A stretch of DNA of 64,000 nucleotides from Kuschelorhynchus macadamiae (Eukaryota > Arthropoda > Insecta > Coleoptera > Curculionidae). Positions 28,617 through 44,225 of the stretch are shown one piece after another. How positions within the stretch are numbered: the stretch's first letter is position 1; each line of letters begins with the position of its first letter. The position numbers were made by a program, and so were the translations under genes. The notes under the pieces are model-generated. The model was given only the letters and a program-made list of their open reading frames with translations. It searched no databases and was not told the origin of the DNA. The stretch covers positions 1 through 64,000 of the forward strand of contig JAUTXW010005222.1 of NCBI GenBank assembly GCA_030620095.1. The letters run 5' to 3'.

Positions 28617-29806
28617 AATCTTATATATTGTTCGTTTGGCATATGAGTTTTAGGCACTCATATGAATTGTAAACTTTCATATGCATTCCTTAAAAATGCA
28701 TTTTTCACACGAGTATCATAAATAGTTATTATACCTACAAAGGGTATCAATATATACTTTTTTTATACTTTTTTCTTGGACACCTCAAGAACCACCAACA
28801 TTTCAATTTGGGCAAGTTTTGTTATACAGAATACGTCGAATAGGTTTGGGCTTTTTATGAAGAGCCCAGGCAAATTGTGCAAGACGGATTTCACTATAAG
28901 ACTACGACATATAACACTTTCCATGTACTAAGGCAAGATCACCAACTAAAGCTAATCTTGAACGATAAAATAGTTTTAATGACACCCACATTCCTTCTTT
29001 CGAGGCCGTATTTTCAAACTAACTGCTCTTACCGTCAAAACAACTACGATCTCGCAAATATTGTTTCGTCTGCTTGGAACTAAAGTGTGCAATAATAACT
29101 CAATTGCAAAAAAATGCTAGTAAACAAGAGTGTACATTTATTGGCGAAATATTTTTGTAGATCGTATTCCGTGATTCTTTTCAATCCACGTAACAGATAT
29201 GAGACTAATTCTTCGATTAAAGAAACCTAACTAAAATTTATTTAAATAATTACTAAATAATAAAGTGAGACCGCAATTTTTTGGACATGTATAAAAGTGT
29301 GTATGCCCACATTGCTTTCATCTGTGCTATATAGGCATTCTAATATCCGCTTGCTGTTATCATACATAGATATTTTATAGGCAGATTTTATTGGAAAAAA
29401 GAAGTTTTAGAATATGTAGGGAAGGAGTTTGGTAAAGTGAATTATGATGATGAAACGAAAAGTTACTTTAATTGTTTGCTTGCTCAGAAGTTACCCAAAT
29501 TGATATATTTGGAGATAAAAACGCATTACTTTTTTTCATATTGCGTATTTTGACAATTTTTATAATTCTAGGCACAATGTAGCGGAATGTAGTATGGTAA
29601 CATGAAATTGTTCTAATGCATGAAAAATGTGTAAAATGACACTACCTAAAAAATGTAATAAAATACTGCATATGAAGAACATTTCATAGCATTGCCCTTA
29701 TATCAAATAAGGGCATTTTCAATCTATCCTGCTTTAGATTAAGAAACTCAATCTCAATCTTGAGTGAGTATTGAATTTTGGAAAAATATAAAATTTATAA
29801 AAAAAC
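28617..29806. other. No recognised gene
   Basis: AT-rich; the 28877-29083 plus frame has no recognisable domain. Confidence 0.45.
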
Positions 29807-29989
29807 TTGTATAAGGTCCTAATAGTGATAGAATACTGTTTGCTTAAATTTCGGGAAGTCATAAGGCAATTAAGAGTGAATGGAGCTCAATCCGGCAAAT
29901 CAACTAACTTTACAAGATTACAACCAAGAAGATGTATGTTATGTTTTTGGGGAAAGGATTTTTACGAAAAGGGATATAGGAAAATATAA
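29807..29989 (+). pseudogene. Possible piggyBac-type transposase C-terminal scrap
   Basis: A 60-codon frame reads FREVIRQL, then RLQPRRCMLCFWGKDFYEKG. A basic run followed by RC-x-x-C is like the Cys-rich C-terminal domain of piggyBac-type transposases, where the spacing is RRC-x-x-C ... C-x-x-C. The second cysteine pair is not seen. This is a weak call from composition and one motif. Confidence 0.25.
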
Positions 29990-30119
29990 TGGATATTTAT
30001 CTACGTAAAACAGAAAAATCTGGGATCAATGAAGTCACTTATCCAAGATTAAATATTAAAGCTTCAAACTTGGTCAGAAAGAACTAACCCTTAACAATCA
30101 AAATATTCACCATACAAAC

Positions 30120-30560
30120 AGATTCCACTGTTTAGGAATGATTATGGATGAGAAACTGAGATGGGACTTTTATATACGTCAACTGATATAAAATTTCCAA
30201 AGGGGAATAAATCTAATTAAAACGTTATCCAATACAGCATGGCGTGCTGACTTAACAATTTTAAAGAAATTATACCAATCACTGATATGTTCCAAAATTG
30301 ATTATGGATCGGTTGCAAGCGCATCTGTCAAAAATGGTCTTATCAAAAAGTTGAATATAATACATAATGCAGTAATACGTATTGCTCTGGGGGCGTTTAG
30401 AACTAGCCCCACTGAAAACGTGCTACGTGTAGCTGAAAAACCATCTCTAGATTTTAGAAGAAGATACTTAAGTCTTCCCTATGTAGTCTACATTGCTGCT
30501 AACTCAAATCACCCAGTCTATAATAATATTTTCACTAACCGACCCAGATGATTATTTGAA
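30120..30560 (+). pseudogene. RT thumb and post-RT region
   Basis: The readable frame spans the thumb through IHNAVIRIALGAFRTSP and ends at a stop after IFTNRPR (30549). The block I-H-N/R-I-A-L-G-A-F-R-T-S-P is strongly characteristic of this retrotransposon group. Internal stops occur near 30190. Confidence 0.85.
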
Positions 30561-30699
30561 AGCAAAAAAAACGATCTACCATTTTACATAAGAAGAACAA
30601 TGTATTTAGAAGGACTAAATATTACACTGCCACATATTTTTAATACCCAATATGACACGCGATCACCTTGGCCGCTAAAAATACCCAGTGTAAAATACT

Positions 30700-31330
30700 A
30701 CAAAAACATCAACAATACATTCAGATATACACTGATTTGTCCAAGTTTGCAGAAGTTGTAGATCTGCTGTCGTAACACCAAATAATACACTGCAGTTTAC
30801 ACTACCTTCAATATCCAGCATATGGGTGAACTTTACGCTATAATTCAAGCTTTAATCTATATAAAAAAAACAGAAAATTTTTAATATTAACAGATATTTT
30901 TTGAACTCAATTCATAGTGTTCAGCAATTATACTCCAAAAACCTTGTTGTAGTTACGTCCCTATGGATGCCCTCCCATATTGTTATTATTGGTAACAGGA
31001 AACTGGATGCTGAAGCTCGTAGTTCAGTCAAATCCAAACCCAGAAGTAACAAACAGAGTGACAGTAAGTGACGCTAAAGATTTATTGAAAATCATATTCT
31101 TAGTGCATGACAAATAGAGTGGCAACAGCCAAATGCAAAATTGCGGGAATTAAAAGACTCAGTGATAGCATGGTCTAACATTCTAGTCCGACGAAAAGAA
31201 GAAGGCCTGTTATCCCGGTTAAGAATCGACCAGACAAAAGTAACACACATTTTCTCCTGACCGGTTCCAATCCACCACAGTGTGTGCAGTGCAATAATGT
31301 TATCACAGACATTTAATGTGCCCACGGATA
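30700..31330 (+). pseudogene. RNase H domain and Cys-rich C-terminus
   Basis: Blocks visible are GELYAIIQALIYIKK (the Glu-containing helix of RNase H), FLILTD (third acidic residue, reading LTD for SDS), LWMPSHI and, after a frame change, an SDAKDLLK segment. These are followed by EWQ-type and PPQCVQC blocks. The first acidic residue of the domain is not readable. Stops and frame changes make it non-functional. Confidence 0.75.
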
Positions 31331-31524
31331 TACACACAGGCTTTAGGAAAAAAATTATGATTTTAAAAATATATTGTCGTTTCCCACTCATATTGGGCTC
31401 AAAATGAACTTTAATACACAAATACTGGTAGTAGTTTTTATATGTAAGCAGGTTATGTAAAGTTTTATCGCTAATAACCCGAAAAAGTTGATGTGCATAA
31501 ATAAATAAATACATAAATAATTAT

Positions 31525-32060
31525 TAGAGGAATCTATACACATGTTTTGAATATTTATGCCTTCAAAAAATAATTTTTTTTTGTGATTTTCTAAAATTTT
31601 TTAATCTACCGCGGTTGTTGTCGTACCAATTCAGTTTTGTGTATTCATAAGTGCACCCCTTGTCAAATAAGACGAGCTCGGTTTAGTGTTCATATTATAC
31701 TTTTCTTCTTTTTTATTGAAAGGCAATTTCGAGGCCAAATTGAAATCTTTGTGTTCGGGAACGACGTCTTCGGATTGTGCAGGTCCGCGAGCTCTGCGAT
31801 ATCTGATTGGATTATGCCTGCAGCCGCCGAGAGCAGTGGAGTAGAACAATGATTTTTATTAAAGGAGGGCTATTGTGCCGGCATTATCCATAATTCAATA
31901 ATAAAAACGTTTCAGTGGATCTAGAAATGAGAACGTAATATACGAGGCGATTTTCCCAAAAGCAAATGATATTACTTCGAAATGTCCTGTCCGATAAAAA
32001 AAATTACTCGGTTGAATAACTAATTTTTCTTGTTATTTTATCTTGTATCACTTGTATGAC
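31525..32060. other. No recognised gene
   Basis: A GC-richer patch at 31740-31850 is open in both directions but shows no recognised family. Confidence 0.4.
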
Positions 32061-32101
32061 AAAATGATGTTGTTGGATCTACCATCCAACAACATCATTT
32101 T
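32061..32101. repeat. 18-bp perfect hairpin
   Basis: AAAATGATGTTGTTGGAT (32061-32078) is perfectly complementary to 32084-32101, with a 5-nt loop. It lies 40 bp outside the hAT element. Confidence 0.9.
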
Positions 32102-32141
32102 TATGAAAGAAAATAACTAAAAAAAAGTATGTAAACATCAT

Positions 32142-32149
32142 CATTGAAG
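32142..32149. repeat. 8-bp target-site duplication (left)
   Basis: CATTGAAG directly precedes the hAT element and is repeated exactly at 35022-35029. Confidence 0.95.
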
Positions 32150-32519
32150 TAGGGATGGCCAAAATTCTATAATGAATCGATTCATTTGAATCGATTCGAT
32201 TAGCTAAAAACAAATCGATTCGATGCAATAATCGGGTAATTTGAATCGATTCGTGGAAAAAATTGAATCGTTTCGAAAAATATTGAACCTATGTCCTCTA
32301 GGCTTGATCAATTGTGGTGTGGCAATAAATAAAATAGGTTTATTACTCTTAAAATGTTTTATTATAATAAATGTACGTAATTAACATAAATAGTTATGAA
32401 TAAAAATAGTGCTAACTAACAAAACAGATAATAATAATAAACCAAACTCAACCAATATAATTCATTCTTGACCCTTGACCTAGCCACTCTTCAATGCTAA
32501 GTGATCCCAAGAATAGTTG

Positions 32520-34546
32520 GCTAGAAAGTCGGTTAGGCTTTAACTTATTTCTATCCTGTGTTAAATAATGGCCTGCCTGGGAAAATAACCTTTCGGATGG
32601 TACCGATGTAGTAACACATGGTAAATATTTAAATGCTTACTTTGATAAATCAGGATATACCCATTGCACATTTTTAGTTTAGTTTAAGTTCCACAGGCAA
32701 CTCATCATCAGTTGCAATTGAGGATTTAGAACTTTGAGTTAATACCAACGAGTCATGGTATGACCATAAACTTTCAGTATCTGCTGAGGTTTTATTTTCA
32801 GTACTGATGGTTTCTAAGTTAGTGTCATCTGTTTTTGCTTCCTCAATAGTAACTGCTTTTACTGTTGAAGAAATAAATTTCAAACTTGAACTAAAAGCCA
32901 GTGGGTTGTTAAATGAATGATCTGGGGTCTAGAATGTTTGAGACTGCACACAACATTAAAAGTTCTACGTTTCTGAATCTTTTTTAATTCGGTTACAGGT
33001 TCCATGGTTGGGTTATAATTATTTATAGCTTTGGTCATACAGTTTATTATCGGGATAACATTACTGCATGTAATATGATTACTTCCACATAACTCAACAG
33101 TTACGGCCTCTAATGGTTTTAATAATTTTATCATTTGTTTGGCAATTTCTAGCTCATACGCTGAAAGCATTGGCGGCGAATTTGGAAATTTTGATAACAT
33201 GCTACTGACTGTTTCACTAAGCAAAATAAAACGATCTATCATATGAAATGTCGAATTCCATCGCGTTGATACCTCTTGAATAAGTTTTAGGACGGAATTT
33301 TCTAATCTTCCTTGAGTAACTTGTATCCGCCTAAGTTCGTCTGAAGCTGATACTGACTGCTTTGTAAATGTAACAATGCTTTTTATTTTTTTAATGACTT
33401 GCTTGATTATGTCACCTAAGAGATCTATAGCTTTAGTTGGAATCAGATTTAAAGTGTGGGCAAAGCAAGATAAGTGTTTCTCTTTGCCAAAAATGTCAGT
33501 TTCAGCTTTAACGATATTACTACCGTTGTCAGTTACAACTACTTTTACTTTGTTTAGTTCGATATTCCAATGTTTACAAATTTTTAAAATATTTTCTTGA
33601 ATATAAGAGGCAGTGTGACTTTCAAACAGTTGAAAAACTCCAATAACTATCGACTTAAGTTCATATTCAGACAAATTTAAAAAATGTGCTGTTAGACCTA
33701 AATAACTTATAGTGGTTTGGGTTTCAGTCCAAATGTCGGTAGTCAATATAAAACCAGGTACATTTTTAAACATGTTTTTAGTAATGTTGCTTAAGTCTTC
33801 ATATTTTTTTTTTCATTAATCTAGTTATAGTTTGTCTAGAAGGTATTTTGTATAGGGGCTGTGTTGTTTTTAAAAAATATCTAAAGTCCTCATTTTTAAC
33901 AGTAGAAAAAGGTAATCATGTACAATAATCCAACGGTTATATTATTGTGCTTTTGCCCTCCCGGTTCAAAAGACTTAATTCTACAAAAAGCTTCATTAAT
34001 TGGTAAAAGTTTTAACTTTTTTTTTGGGGCACTTATATCTAGGGCTAAAGAAGATGATGACGAACCTTAAACTGAAATTACCTCCTCTTCCACTGATTGT
34101 TTTCTTGGACTAGTCTCTAATGTACTGCTGCTAGTTTTACCACTACATTCCGGGTTAGGAAAAAACGTTTTAATTGTTTGCACTTTAGATGTCGATGGCA
34201 TTGCATCTATGTCTGACTGTTTCTTTTAAACTGCCTGAACCACAGTCAGAGCCTCGGTCAGATCTAAACAAAAATAAATAACAAATAATCAGTTTGATTT
34301 GTAAATTTATAATAAATATACATTAACTTACAGAACTGATGTTGTCTCCGAAGCTGTAGCTATTTTTATTCCATGTTTTCGCTTTAGATGATTCATAAGA
34401 TTTGTTGTATTGCCTAAATACTTTACTGTGGTATTACAATGTCTGCAACGAGCAGATTTATTATTGTCGCCATCATCACACAAAAAATGTTTCCAAACAC
34501 TACTTGTTTTTGGAGGCATATGATACTGATCAAATACAATTAACAA
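32520..34546 (-). pseudogene. hAT transposase (BED-finger type), frameshifted
   Basis: The N-terminal exon (34332-34546) holds a BED zinc finger: VWKHF, then ARCRHCNTTV, then LMNHLKRKHG (C-x2-C ... H-x4-H). A 68-bp intron follows (34264-34331, GTAAGT...TTTAG). The next exon has stops and a frame slip, then KIPSRQTITRLMKKK, where a 10-T run (plus strand, near 33815) shifts the frame. The 297-codon frame 32880-33773 carries the catalytic core: TTDIWTE, VVTDNGSNIVKA (acidic residue), LSCFAHTLNLI and STRWNST. The hATC dimerisation region (VPSERLFSQAG and following, about 32520-32640) lies past another frame break near 32920. Confidence 0.92.
34264..34331 (-). other. Probable 68-bp intron of the hAT gene
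   Basis: On the minus strand the sequence starts GTAAGT and ends TTTTTGTTTAG. The size and sites fit a short insect intron. It separates the BED exon from the body. Confidence 0.7.
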
Positions 34547-35021
34547 TATCTTGAGCTCACAAGGTATATTGTATATTTGTCACAAACTCTCTAAAACCGC
34601 CCAAGAAATAAATAAATGCGAATATTGAGAACATGCGAACCGCAAAAAAGAATAATTAAATGTTTCCAATTTTCACTAGAACGAGTGATTCCCCGGATCG
34701 GCGCGTGGCGCGGACACTGCCATCTCATACGCGTAAGGTAAACCACGACATAACGTAAATATTTGTGGTGCGTTTACACCGAAGGCAATAACCCGGAACT
34801 ATTTTTTTAAGTTGCAGTGTAAAAAATTTAATAAACTATTATTCTGTTAAAAGTTTTATGGTATAGGTTAAGTAGACGTATTATTTATCCATTCGATTTT
34901 TTGGGTAAAAGAATCGATTAGTCGAATCGATTTATAATTCTTGAATCGATTCGATTCCTCCGATGCATCGGTTTAAAAGGATCGATTCACTTCATAATCG
35001 AATCGATCCTGGCCATCCCTA

Positions 35022-35029
35022 CATTGAAG
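35022..35029. repeat. 8-bp target-site duplication (right)
   Basis: CATTGAAG, identical to 32142-32149. Confidence 0.95.
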
Positions 35030-35180
35030 CACAAAGGCAGCCTGGGTTCAGTGGTCGGACTTCCGATGCAGTGGTCGTGGGTTTGATCTCCATATTTGGC
35101 CTCGCACTATGTTTATACCGAGCAGTACAGGGTGGCTTGATAACGGTGCAAAGTTGCGGTAAAAAAATATACAATTAAAG
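35030..35180 (+). mobile_element. Possible tRNA-derived SINE head
   Basis: The plus strand has an A-box-like TTCAGTGGTCGG (about 35048) and, some 35 nt later, a B-box-like GTGGGTTTGATCTCC (about 35079), followed by a non-tRNA body. Both boxes deviate from consensus and the cloverleaf does not fold cleanly, so a chance match is possible. Confidence 0.3.
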
Positions 35181-35663
35181 TGGCCAAAAGAAAATCCTGG
35201 AAATCCTAAAAAGGGCGCTGGGGCGTAACCGCCATCTTGAATTCAAAAGTTGGTATTTCTCGGAATTCCATTGTATTAAGATGATAAAACAATATATGCT
35301 TTTTGAAGCCGAGATATATTCGAGTCTTTTTTGCTAAACACTTTTTTACCAAATGGTTTTGTAAGTAAACATTTGTAACTTCACAACAGTTAAATGGATT
35401 TCAACAGACATTGTAGCGTTGAAAGGAGCTTTTCTCTATTTAGCAACAAAATCTACCTTACTTGCGCTAATTGTCATGTCGCCACTAGTGGGCATTTTTC
35501 AATATTAGAAATTGCAAAATTTCTTAAAAAAATTAAAGTTACAGGTATTACTTTTTTTTCATGAAAAAATAGCACAACGATGTTCAAACAAGCTAATGAA
35601 ATCCGCGCTGCGATATCTGGATCTTAACCTAAAATAGCTGTGGAAGAAAATTTAATGAGAAAA
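35181..35663. other. No gene seen
   Basis: Begins with a 'gggcgctggggcgtaaccgcc' patch that looks like an old transposon edge, then AT-rich DNA. Confidence 0.4.
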
Positions 35664-37269
<1,606 letters not shown>

Positions 37270-37600
37270 TTTGCTAAGTTTTTGAAACGCCTGACTATCT
37301 GAACGATGTAGGATGTAGTGCGACTCCTGTGCGACGTATTGCTTGCTTACCACTCCGAGAATGGCGAAGATCTCCGCCTATAAGACAGTAACCTATCCCG
37401 CCATAGGAAAGCATTCTCGTTCTGTTTTTCATATAAACCCAAGCGCCAGCCAGCCTTGTTGACTGAAGCCGTCCGTGTACCAGACCTAAGAATTTTCGTG
37501 TGATGTCATAGTTCCTGTCACCTGTTTTTCCAAGATTGGGGTCGTTACTTCAAATAAGCTTTAAACGTCCGACCAAGAGATTTACGTGGTTGAAAAGGTA
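37270..37600 (-). pseudogene. Orphan RNase H remnant of a non-LTR retrotransposon
   Basis: The minus strand reads VWYTDGFSQQGW (first acid in YTDG), later L-stop-AEIFAILGVV (Glu helix), then HRSDSQAF (third acid in SDSQ). This is the D-E-D order of retrotransposon RNase H, with two to three stops between. No reverse transcriptase is found next to it, and the flanks do not match the 30040-31524 element. Confidence 0.65.
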
Positions 37601-40039
<2,439 letters not shown>

Positions 40040-40560
40040 AGTGACTCTTAAAAGGTGATCATTTTTAATATCTCTTCACCTGAGTTTTAAAACAATTTCT
40101 ATTATCTTAAAACCAATTTCTTGATATTTTGAAATTCTACTCTTAACAGGATGAAAAGAGGTGAATTATGTTTTTTTTAGATACTTTTTACAACTAAATG
40201 AGTTTTTGAAACTATTCCTTCGACAATGCTCTTTCAAAAATAATTATCTAAAAATCGAAAATAACTCTAGAAACCAATTTGTTGATTTTTTGTAAGTCTT
40301 GAGCCAGTGAAAAAACGTTAATTATATTTTTTACAATCTCTCTTCTGCTGAATGAGTTTTTTAAATACTTATTTCGACAATGGATTTTAAAACAGTTATT
40401 TAAAAATCAAATTCTGGATATTTGGAAATTCAGCTCTTAAGAAGAGACAAAATGGTGAACTTTTTTTTACTTTTTAACAACATCGCTTCAACTAAATATG
40501 CTTTTAAAACAATTTATTGGGAGGTAAAATATTTTTTGTACAATTTCTTTTGCTTTAAAT
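40040..40560 (+). repeat. Degenerate tandem repeat, unit about 140-165 bp
   Basis: Blocks with 'ctcttaa', an 'aatgagttttt' box, a 'ttcgacaatg' box and a 'ttttaaaacaatt' box recur in the same order three to four times (from about 40040, 40140, 40305 and 40435). Identity between units is low, so this is an old satellite-like array. Confidence 0.5.
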
Positions 40561-40720
40561 AATATTTTAACCCGATTTTGCGTTAAAAATGTTTTAAATA
40601 ATTACTAAAAAATCCATCTTAGACACAGAAAGCTTTTAAAGTTAAGTAATTTTTTAGTTATTAGTTATTGATAAATACACATTTTTCATTTCCCCATTTA
40701 CATGTGAGTAGTGTAGCTCA

Positions 40721-41726
40721 TAAACTCAAAACGGTGTTAATTCTTGCTACTGCTGGTAGAAATATGAGTGAGGGCTCATTGGGCTCGAAATGACGTCTAG
40801 AAAAATGGACAACAGTTACAAATCTGCACATACACAATTTGAAAAGTAATTAACAAGTTATTAAGAGTTCAGTTTTTGCAAATAACTCGGAAACTATTAA
40901 CATTTAAGGAATTTTTAAAAAGGATTCTTAGAGAGGAACAAATTTTCAATAAATAGGTCCCGACTCCCGTATTTGTATCTTACTATTATTTAGTAAAAAA
41001 ACACTTTTTTCACTGTTTTCATAAAATGAACCTGTTGTAAATTAACAATTTAATATTTTATATTTCAAGTTGGATAGTTGTTAAACAAAAGCCACTAAAA
41101 TTATTTCGCTTCGTCGAGGCTTTGTCACAACTATGCCATATGAAATTATGACATTGCAATTTTTTAAATTGTTATTATCTGTTAATTATTAATTAGTGAA
41201 ACTAACAAAAAAAACTTTAATTTATTTGTTTTCTTTTGTTAACTTTCGACTTGAAATATAAAAGAAATTTGTTAACAATAGGTTTATTTTATGAAAAATC
41301 AGCAATAAATAATTTTTAGCTGGATATGGTTCCTTCAAGTGTCTAGATGATACCAATTTTTTTAAATTTTTAAATTAACATGTTTTTTACTTTTTGCAGC
41401 CGGTTTTGGGGCACCGAAACTGCTTAGCGCTCGCCGCGCGGAGCTCTATTTTTAACATTAAATTAAAATTATTAATAATATAGATAGCGTTCTGGGATTT
41501 TTATATTGGAAATTCTTTCCTTTTTAAGTATTTTTAAAAATTTTTAAATGTTAAGAGTTTCTGAGTTTTTTGTAAAAACACTAAAATCTTTTTTTGATCT
41601 TAATTTTTTAAATTATTATTGTACGGGTTTACAACTTTTGTACATTCTAGACGTCATTCCGAATCCTATGAGCTCTCACTCATATTTTTAATAGCAGTAG
41701 CAAGAATTAACACTATTGTGAGTTTA
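40721..41726. mobile_element. About 1-kb element with 85-bp terminal inverted repeats
   Basis: The left end 40721-40812 (TAAACTCAAAACGGTG..., including TTCTTGCTACTGCT and ATGAGTGAG) matches the inverted right end 41641-41726, including GACGTCTAGA in both. Identity is about 80%. The interior is AT-rich and non-coding. It is a non-autonomous DNA transposon of unknown superfamily. Confidence 0.75.
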
Positions 41727-42044
41727 TGTATATATATTGAAGTACACGGACTCAGCTAGTTGCTTTATAAAATAAAAGGGAGTTTAATTAATCTTGATGT
41801 TTTATTTAAGTTTGCTGAAGTTGATTCTATATGTCAAAAAAACAGCCGCCTTCACGTTGTATGGTTCAATATGCCTAACAGTAATATAATATATAACTCT
41901 CTAAGTAACTTACAAAAAAAAATTCTGGAAACTAAATTAAATGCAATTATACATACAAATTGGATATGACATCACACCGTGCTATCGCCCTTCTTGAGGA
42001 GGAACAGCACAAATGCAAGCAAAATATTGCTATTTTTAACTCAT

Positions 42045-42267
42045 AACTTAGGAGAAAAAAATTACATATGTAATGGTGACAATATATGACAGTATATTTA
42101 TTTAAAAAAAACAAACGATGTAATAAGCAAAAAAATAACAACACGCACTTTTGTAGAATACGTTTCAGAATTTGTGGTTTTTTTAGTTTTTGCATCTGTT
42201 AATATTACCTTTCACTAATGTTTTACTAGTATTTAATACATTTCCGGTGTCGTATAAATACTTAAAA

Positions 42268-42323
<56 letters not shown>

Positions 42324-43537
42324 ATCTATTTGGCTTTAAATTGTGGCTAGATATTAAAAACTCCAAATTTTATTTATACAAACGTTTTATTTCATGTTAT
42401 TAAATTACATATTAAAATAAAAGTGTTTGAACTTAATTTACTAAAATTAGAAGTTGCGTTATCAGAATGAAAAAGCTGTATAATGTTTAAAATTACACGT
42501 AAAAAAAAACGTTTTGGAAAAACTCTTCAACGTAAATTATTCACGTGTTGATACTAAAACTGTTCCAAAAAAGCAAATCTCGACTGGATAGAAACGAATA
42601 TAGGAATTTAAAATACATAGGATAGGACAGCCAGTTTTGTTAGTCAGGTCTTTCTAAAGTGAGGAGCTCCATACGTCCCAAAATGTAGTTAACTACTCTG
42701 AAGCATCCAAATTTTATCCATCCATTCTAGTTTTCAAACGGCTAAAAGTAAATCAAATTTAAGCAAAAGATTATTCATTCGTCCTTGACACATCAGGCAA
42801 TTTTTGCCAAGGATAAAAAATCTTGTGCTCATTTTTTCAAATTAGATTTCCTGATATTTCGGTACATTGTGGGAACAGTAAGTAAATTGAAAAGTTGTCA
42901 AGGATAGATTAAAGTTTTTGAGTTCACTTTGCTTTTGTGAAAAGAAGATAATAATTTCGGATAAATTCATCTTCAAAGAATGAGTATCGATTTTTTAAAG
43001 TTGAATTTCAAAAAATCTTAACTTTTTAGTTTTTATCCAGTAGGGTCTATTTTTCAATAAAACCTCAAGGCGTTAATGTATTTTTCGTAAAAAAATACCC
43101 AAGAGCTTCAAAAAGGAACGCTAAATTTAATAGATTTTAATGAAGTTCAGTGTCGGTAGAATTAAAAAAAAATATTTTTGCTCATAAATAATTGCGCTAT
43201 TAGAACCCATAATGCCAATTTGAAAAGCTGTTTTGTACTTTTTTCAAGTATAGGCAATACAAAAACACGATCTGCGGTCATGCCGTATTAAGCACGGAAT
43301 TTCAATTATTTATAATTAATTAACGGATAAAGATTTTCATTCCAAACTTTAAGATATTCTTTTTTTAATCTATAGATTGTTTTCGTACTATTTCAAAAAA
43401 TAGTGCAAGTTGCCTATTGTCGGTAATTAAATTATATTAAAAATTACATTATTAATATTGATGTATAACAGAAAATGTATTGTTAAATGGAATAGTTGTT
43501 CAAGCTAAATTTAAAATTATGCTTGATAAAATTTGCT
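42045..43537 (+). repeat. Segmental duplication, copy A
   Basis: 42045-42700 matches 43541-44450 (allowing for the inserted palindrome) and 43320-43537 matches about 44480-44690, so a 1.5-kb unit was duplicated in tandem and the second copy lost its middle (42700-43320 equivalent). Identity is about 80%, indicating an old duplication. Copy A has a (TA)n array at 42271. Confidence 0.85.
42271..42321. repeat. (TA)n microsatellite present only in copy A
   Basis: About 50 bp of TA. At the equivalent place in copy B (about 43774) there is ordinary sequence starting 'gtacattatcgtacatt'. Confidence 0.95.
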
Positions 43538-44020
43538 TTTAGGAGAAAAAATAATTAAATATGTAATGATGATAATATCAGTTTGTATATTTATTAAAAA
43601 TAACAAACAATGCAATAAGCAGAAAGATAACAACAGACATTTTTACGGGATAAACTTCGAAATTTGCTGGTTTTTGCAGGTTATTTACTAAACATTTTGT
43701 TAATATTATTTTTCACTAATTTCTTACTAGCATATGTTAATACATTTTTAGTGTCGTACATACATTCACAACTGTACATTATCGTACATTTTCTAAGCAA
43801 AATTCGTATTAAAATATGCATCTATTTGGCTTTAAATCTTGGCTAGACATTAAAAACTCTAAATTTTATGTATACAAGCGTTTTATTTCGTGTTTTTAAA
43901 AGATTTTAAACTTAATTTATTAATATTAAAAATTGCGTTATCGGAATGTAGTAAGCTTATTCAAGTATAGGGTCCAAAAATAACGGACCATTATACTGAC
44001 AAGCCTTTAAGTGCTTTTTA

Positions 44021-44102
44021 TCATCTCTACCGGCATAATTTACGACGTTTCGCCCTATATGGGACTCATCAGGCCAATGCAGCCGTGTGGTAGAAATGAT
44101 GG
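44021..44102 (-). ncRNA. Hammerhead-ribozyme-like motif (left arm)
   Basis: Minus-strand core CTGATGA (44066-44072), stem II with GTCC/GGGC-type pairing, GAAA (44048-44051), then a GTA at the cleavage position (44041-44043). It is the inverted partner of the right-arm motif, with several compensating or decayed positions. Confidence 0.45.
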
Positions 44103-44140
44103 AAAACTCTCAACGGTATGTTGAATATAAACAGTGTTTT

Positions 44141-44225
44141 CCATCATCTCTACCACACGGCTGCATTGGCCTGATGAGCCCCATATACGGCGAAAAGTTG
44201 TCAATTATGCCGGTAGAGATGATGG
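44141..44225 (+). ncRNA. Hammerhead-ribozyme-like motif (right arm)
   Basis: The core is CTGATGA (44171-44177), stem II GCC...GGC, GAAA (44192-44195) and a GTC (44200-44202) at the expected cleavage-site position. An outer stem of 14 perfect pairs joins CCATCATCTCTACC (44141-44154) with 44212-44225. Caveat: the four positions of stem I next to the core do not pair well, although GCAT/ATGC pairs just beyond. Activity is not established. Confidence 0.5.

Larger units (their letters stand above)
30040..31524 (+). mobile_element. 5'-truncated non-LTR retrotransposon with RNase H
   Basis: The plus strand preserves the end of ORF2: RT thumb (HCLGMIMDEKLRWDFYIRQL, about 30130-30185), the post-RT block RIALGAFRTSPTENVL (30372-30420), an RNase H remnant (about 30715-31010) and a Cys-rich tail (PPQCVQCNNVIT about 31270-31310). 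It ends in an ATAA-rich tail (31497-31520). This order is typical of RNase H-bearing elements of the I/Jockey/R1 group. Frames are broken by several stops. Loss of everything upstream of the thumb fits 5' truncation during target-primed reverse transcription. Confidence 0.85.
32150..35021 (-). mobile_element. hAT transposon, complete boundaries, broken transposase
   Basis: 2,872 bp. Both ends carry TAGGGATGGCCA in inverted orientation (12 bp perfect) and are flanked by an exact 8-bp direct duplication, the hAT hallmark. Inside each end are clustered copies of AATCGATTC-type motifs (32160-32290 and 34900-35012), probably transposase-binding subterminal repeats. The single gene runs on the minus strand. 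The boundaries are clear, but the transposase has stops and frameshifts, so this copy needs a helper to move. Confidence 0.95.

Noticed and set aside
31092..31514. 140-codon minus-strand frame
   Set aside because: It lies antisense to the RNase H and Cys-rich tail of the plus-strand non-LTR element, whose plus-strand blocks are recognisable; it is a shadow.
33376..33600. 74-codon plus-strand frame
   Set aside because: Antisense shadow of the hAT transposase core.
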